Assembly (NCBI GenBank): GCA_013397455.1
Contig: VYZB01000117.1
Location: 2,141,831 to 2,205,830 of the forward strand
Origin: Crotophaga sulcirostris
Taxonomy: Eukaryota; Chordata; Aves; Cuculiformes; Crotophagidae
Direction of reading: 5' to 3'
DNA length: 64,000 nt
The first letter of the stretch is position 1, and every line of letters starts with the position of its first letter. Both the position numbers and the translations under genes were made by a program. Shown here one piece after another: positions 1-64,000 of the stretch. Below the pieces are notes generated by a model. The model did no database searches. It was not told the DNA's origin and saw nothing but the letters and a program-made list of their open reading frames with translations.

Positions 1-60468
<60,468 letters not shown>

Positions 60469-60595
60469 TTATATCTGAATTTAAAAGAAAAATAATAACG
60501 GGGAAAAAATGTAGTAGGCATCTCTCCAACACTACAGAAGGTCAGCGACTTTTGCATATAGACAGTCACGACAGCTTCTACTACCGGGAATCAAA

Positions 60596-60822
60596 GAATC
60601 ATAGAATTATAGAGTGGTTTGGGTTGGAAGGGACATTAAAGATTATCCAGTTCCAACCCTCTGCCACAGACAGGGACACCTTCCACTGGATCAGGCTGCT
60701 CAAAGCCTCATCCATCCTGGCCTTGAACACCTCCAGGGATGGGGTATCCCCCACTTTTCTGGGCAACCAGTGCCAGTGGCTCGCTACCCTCACAGGAAAA
60801 AAATTCTTTCTAATATCTAAGG
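60596..60822 (-). mobile_element. CR1 LINE 3' fragment
   Basis: GAATCATAGAATTATAGAGT, GGTTTGGGTTGGAAGGGACA to AAAAATTCTTTCTAATATCT. It lies about 175 bases upstream (gene sense) of the exon 60204-60420. Confidence 0.95.
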
Positions 60823-62509
60823 GGAATTTAAGCTTGCTTCAAGTTCAGCAGCTAACAAAAGCAGCTAAAACAGTTCATTACCAACTTTATTTGTCAGTAG
60901 TGCTAACAAGTAAATCGTCAAAACAGTCATTAACAGCTCCACATTTTATGGAAGATATTTAATATGATATTCACATGTATAAGAACAATAAAATGTACCA
61001 CTTCCACAATCTATTGATTTACCAAATTAAGCATTTTAATTCCTTTAAGATTAAATCTTTTAGAATTAAATCTTGAAATCTCAGGCTATGAAAGCAAAGA
61101 AACTACTGTTTCAGTTTTTACACATCTCTCATCTTGTAAATCACAACATTTTATTTCCATGACACTATAGATATGCAGACTGTCAACTAGCGAGGAAGAA
61201 TTCAGTGAAAGGTTAAGCCCTGTCTGGCCCAAAGTTGAAACAAACTGGATGAGTAACTACCAACACGTGCCTCTTGAGCTTATCAATATATTGGCACAAG
61301 TCTCAAAGAATCACTCTTCCCACTCTGCTTTGAACGACAATCTTGCTTTGAAATCAGACAGCTAAGAAGAAACTGTCACAGAAGCTCTGGAAGCTACCAG
61401 CTACTTCAAGTCTACACCCCAAGAAGAAGTCCGTATCCCAGGAACAAGCACTGCTGAGTTCTGCCGGTGGACCAATGCTGACACCTACTGCACAACATCC
61501 TGCAAACACAACCAAAAGCAACATGAAATAGTTTACATGGCTCTGAAGCTGCTAACACATTTTGCAAAGGCGTTTGAAATGACAAACTTCATGTAAAAAT
61601 AGCACTAAAGGACAGAAACAACGTTTCTGCTACTCATCCTTCAAATCTGAAAGTATCAATCAGTGGATTCTGAACATTTAACTTCTGATAGCGAAACCCT
61701 TGGAAAGTCAAAGGAAGATGCAAGTCACACTGGTTAACTTTTACAGAAATAATTAGGTCTTATAAGTGATGCTTCAAAACATCTTTTAGTCACTTAAATC
61801 CTAATATAATTATCAAAAAAAAAGGCCTCTTTTCAAAAGTCACTCCTGATTTTAGACATAGGGATATAAGAGACCTCACAGAATCCTGAAGTTTTCAGAA
61901 GGCACCATGACCTTATTCAAATCCTGGTACTAGAGGATATGAAGAGACACAGACAAGCAAATAATTTTAGCAAGTTTCAGACAACTTTTGAAGCTGAATC
62001 TGCTTTCCCTCCAAACTGGTGATGCTCAATGCAAAAATACTGCCCATCCATATAAAAGTTCGATCCCTGTAACACAACTCGTAAAAAGGCAATTACATCA
62101 AGCTTGAAGACTTTAATGAATCAACGCAGCAGGAAAGAACACAAGGCACAAAAAGACAATCCAGAATATTTTTAAACCAATTTATCAGAAGGCCCAAAAT
62201 TCAGAGAGCAAATAAGGTATCAGATTAAGGTTACCTACTCCAGCAGAGAAAAAGTGGGTCCATGTTTGTGCTTTTTCTCTTTTTCTCCATTTATGCCATT
62301 TTTAAAAAGTTAGCATAATAAAATTATGGCAGCAGAGTTGAAAAGGGCAGGAGCACGTAACCATGTGCTAAAATTAGAAAAGCTTAAAAAATACCTACCA
62401 AAAGCTATTCCTCAAATACATAAACCTGTCAGTGTTCACATCCCTATGGAAACTAAATGTTTAAAATGAGAAGAGACAGAACCACGCTATTTAGGTAGAC
62501 ATGATGATG

Positions 62510-63433
62510 GGAGCAAGTGCACCCTCAGCAAGTTTGTGGATGACACCAAGCCAAGTGGTGAGGTTGACATCCCTGAGAGACAGGATGCCATCCAGAGGGA
62601 CCTTGACAAGCTTAGAAGTGGGCTGGTGAAACCTCATGAGTTTCAAGTTGAAATGTCTTGACAAGTGCAAGGTCCTGCACCTGGGTCAGGGCAACCCTCA
62701 GTATCGATGTAGGTTGGGAGATGAAGAGATTGAGAGCAGCCCTGCAGAGAAGGACAGAAGGACTTGGGGATCCTGGTGTATGAGAAGCTGGACATGAGCC
62801 TGCAATGTGCACTGGCAGCCCAGAAAGCCAACTGTGTCCTGGGCTGCATCACAAGAAGTGCTGCCAGTAGGTCGAGGGAGGTGATTCTGCCCCTCTACTG
62901 TGCTCTGGTGAGACCTCACCTGGAGTGCTGCATCCAGCTCTGGAGCCCGCAGCACAGGAGGGACATAGGCCTGTTGGAGCAGGCCCAGAGAAGGCCACCA
63001 AAATGATGAAAACCCTGGAACACCTCCCCTGAGAAGAGAGGCTGAGAGAGTTGCGGTTGTTCAGCTTGGAGAAGACTTTGAGGAGACTTTATTAGGGCCT
63101 TTCAATACTAAAAGGGGGCTTATAAGAAAGATGGTGAAAAACTGTGTAGCAGGGCCTGTAGCAACAGGACAAGGGTTAATGGTTTCAAACTAAAAGAGGA
63201 GAGATTTATACTAGATAGAAGGAAGAATTCTTTTTTTGCTGAGGATGGTGAAACACTGGCACAGGTTGCCCAGAGAGGTCGTAGATGCCCTATACCTGGA
63301 AACATCCAAGATCAGGCTGGATGGGGCTCTGAGCAACCTGATCTGGTTGAAGATGTCCCTGCTCCATGCAGGGGGGTTGGACTGGATGACCTTTAAAGGT
63401 CCCTTCCAACGCAAACCATTCTATGATTCTGTG
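62510..63433 (+). mobile_element. CR1 LINE 3' fragment, longest copy in the window (about 920 bp), ORF2 C-terminus plus 3' UTR
   Basis: Starts within the ORF2 reverse transcriptase C-terminal region: AGTTTGTGGATGACACCAAG, then a decayed frame reading [20 protein letters not shown] and [20 protein letters not shown]. It runs through the 3' UTR to CATTCTATGATTCTGTG. Frame breaks show it is dead. Sense relative to the plus strand, antisense to TRAPPC9. Confidence 0.95.
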
Positions 63434-63763
63434 AGCACTCACTAATAATTCGAACAACAATCAGAGAGGCCACATATTCCCAGAAAGTTTTATTTTTGTT
63501 GTATCCAAGTAAGTTTCTAACAGTGCTACCGAACTTGTTGCTTAATGATTGCCCACAACGTTACTCAAATATTTTCTTCAGTTGTAGGAAACTGGTTTTT
63601 CATCACCTTGTGACAGCAAAATTGCATTTTTCCTCACCACAAATAGTTATGTGCTACCACTAACAGATTTAAAAGGAAAAAACCCAACCCTGCAGACACT
63701 CCAAGTTCTTAACTCCCAGCAGGCTGCAGCAGGCCTCCTGGAGGCCATTAGCGTAGCACTTAC

Positions 63764-63868
63764 AAACATCTCTCCTGACTTTACAAAAGCATAAGGCCTA
63801 TAAAGTGGCTGCAAAATAGCCAACATCTGAAGCACAGCATCTTTTCCACCTGGTCCATTTTCATTTAA
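63764..63868 (-). other. Candidate in-frame cassette exon (105 nt), unproven
   Basis: The acceptor-like TTGTTATAACAG and donor-like TTT|GTAAGTG bound 35 stop-free codons starting LNENGPGGKDAVLQMLAILQ and ending YRPYAFVKSGEMF. The next TRAPPC9 exon (60204-60420) starts at phase 0, so this segment would insert 35 residues without a frameshift. I do not recognise the peptide, and it is absent from TRAPPC9 as I remember it. It could be chance. Confidence 0.2.
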
Positions 63869-64000
63869 CTGTTATAACAAAACAGGTTATCAATTGCACC
63901 TGCAGTTCACTCACTATCGAAGATACTGAGCCAGCTTTTTCACAGGCTTGTTCTGAGATCGGCTTTCAAGACATTAGCTTTTTATTTGTTTTTTTAATTA

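Noticed and set aside
62055..62070. tRNA B-box-like GTTCGATCCC
   Set aside because: No A-box or cloverleaf at the right distance; single motif match.

Overview
The window is vertebrate genomic DNA, most probably from a bird. It is AT-rich with no dense coding. About thirty CR1 LINE fragments cover roughly one sixth of it, many ending in the CR1 octamer tail ATTCTATG, and there is one LTR fragment of the avian ERV-L kind. No species can be named from the sequence alone.

The only protein-coding gene I can support is the central part of TRAPPC9 (NIBP/Trs120 family, a TRAPPII complex subunit) on the minus strand. Nine exons run from 60420 down to 1799. All have GT-AG borders, and their phases join into one stop-free reading frame of 1297 nt (432 codons plus one base). 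The first part, exons 60204-60420 and 56789-56932, encodes an alpha-helical stretch. The later exons encode the beta-rich Ig-like region. The start codon and N-terminal exons lie beyond 64000, and the C-terminal exons and 3' UTR lie before position 1.

Layout by coordinate: 1-1798 intron; exon 1799-1951; intron with an LTR fragment, CR1s and an unclassified inverted repeat pair; exon 10642-10805; 6 kb intron; exon 16801-16933; 1.6 kb intron; exon 18504-18630; 11.3 kb intron; exon 29888-29973; 5.6 kb intron with CR1s of opposite sense; exon 35621-35766; 4.4 kb intron with an inverted CR1 composite; exon 40187-40313; 16.5 kb intron holding a candidate extra exon; exon 56789-56932; 3.3 kb intron; exon 60204-60420; then at least 3.6 kb of the next intron with the longest CR1 and a second candidate extra exon.

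I see no second gene, tRNA, rRNA, CRISPR array or operon-like structure. The points most worth a second look are two unannotated exon-like open segments (63764-63868 in frame and phase 0; 42282-42411 frame-breaking), the inverted CR1 pair around the 217-nt exon, the 6.2/7.6 kb inverted repeat, and two CR1 composites with the same unusual inversion topology.
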